Below, one piece after another: positions 5,918-6,169 of a stretch of DNA of 6,169 nt. Source of the stretch: an uncultured Bacteroidales bacterium. GTDB lineage: Bacteria; Bacteroidota; Bacteroidia; Bacteroidales; UBA932. Both the position numbers and the translations under genes were made by a program. Each line of letters opens with the position of its first letter. The stretch's first letter is position 1. The notes under the pieces were generated by a model that was given only the letters and a program-made list of their open reading frames with translations, was not told the DNA's origin and searched no databases. The DNA is taken from positions 1-6,169 of the forward strand of contig CAMNNS010000091.1 of assembly GCA_946545765.1 (NCBI GenBank), in the 5' to 3' direction.

Positions 5918-6169
5918 ATGAAAAAAATAGCATTTATCATTGGATTAATTACATTGTTTATTTCTATAAACGGTTCTTTATATTCAAAAAATTTAAATAA
6001 TAATCGGCTAAAATTTAACACATTAACAGACACACTTAAAACAGAACAAAAGAAAGTTGAGCCCAAAAAGAGTAACAAGAATATTGAGGTTGTTATTTTC
6101 TCGACAAATATGCACTGTGAGAGTTGCGTTAATAAAATCAGCGAGAATTTATCATATATGAAAGGGATT
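5918..6169 (+). CDS. Exported heavy-metal-associated (HMA) domain protein, partial at right edge
   Basis: The ATG at 5918 follows the receptor stop by 27 nt. The 84 codons present encode a signal peptide or anchor (KKIAFIIGLITLFISINGSL), a Lys/Thr/Asn-rich linker to about residue 55, and the start of an HMA fold: IEVVIFSTNMHCESCVNKIS. The metal-binding loop is NMHCESC with Cys67 and Cys70, equivalent to the GMTCxxC motif of copper chaperones and P-type ATPase domains. The C-terminal half of the domain is outside the window. A single exported HMA domain next to a TonB-dependent receptor and a Cys-rich protein suggests periplasmic metal relay, or sensing at the outer membrane. The metal is most likely Cu(I), by family analogy only. 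Confidence 0.88.
   Translation, partial: MKKIAFIIGLITLFISINGSLYSKNLNNNRLKFNTLTDTLKTEQKKVEPKKSNKNIEVVIFSTNMHCESCVNKISENLSYMKGI

Overview
The window looks like AT-rich chromosomal DNA from a Bacteroidota bacterium, probably Bacteroidales. The evidence is two TonB-dependent outer-membrane receptors of Bacteroidota type, a small cysteine-rich protein resembling the HYC_CC_PP family, promoter -7 boxes of the TAnnTTTG form, and no Shine-Dalgarno sequences ahead of the main starts.

Layout. (a) Positions 1-390, minus strand: a run of very small membrane-protein genes (44 aa, 47 aa and the start of a third that leaves the window). They are too short for ordinary ORF calling but have convincing architecture. 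(b) 411-491, minus strand: a doubtful peptide frame. (c) 493-633: copy 1 of a ~140 bp direct repeat. (d) 642-2918, minus strand: a 758-aa outer-membrane beta-barrel / TonB-dependent receptor with a carboxypeptidase-regulatory-like N-terminal domain. (e) 2976-3071, minus strand: a 31-codon membrane peptide frame ahead of that receptor. (f) 3088-3233: copy 2 of the repeat, same orientation. (g) 3310 to the right edge, plus strand: a probable operon of a small HYC_CC_PP-like Cys-rich protein, a 711-aa TonB-dependent receptor with a CC-containing plug, and a secreted or anchored heavy-metal-associated (HMA) protein with CxxC that is cut by the window edge.

How the parts may work together. The plus-strand operon has the composition expected of a copper or other soft-metal handling cluster: an outer-membrane receptor plus two exported thiol proteins. 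The minus-strand receptor is a different class, with no substrate evident. Each repeat copy carries a minus-strand -7 box (TATATTTG) at the same place and a palindromic site just upstream of it, so the repeat looks like a duplicated promoter/operator: copy 2 ahead of the 31-codon frame and the 758-aa receptor, copy 1 ahead of the small membrane-protein genes. Because the copies are direct repeats around the receptor unit, recombination between them would delete or amplify about 2.6 kb.

The most novel-looking parts are the small membrane-protein array with its repeat-borne promoter and the repeat itself. The receptors and the metal cluster belong to known families. No rRNA, complete tRNA, CRISPR array or transposase was seen.
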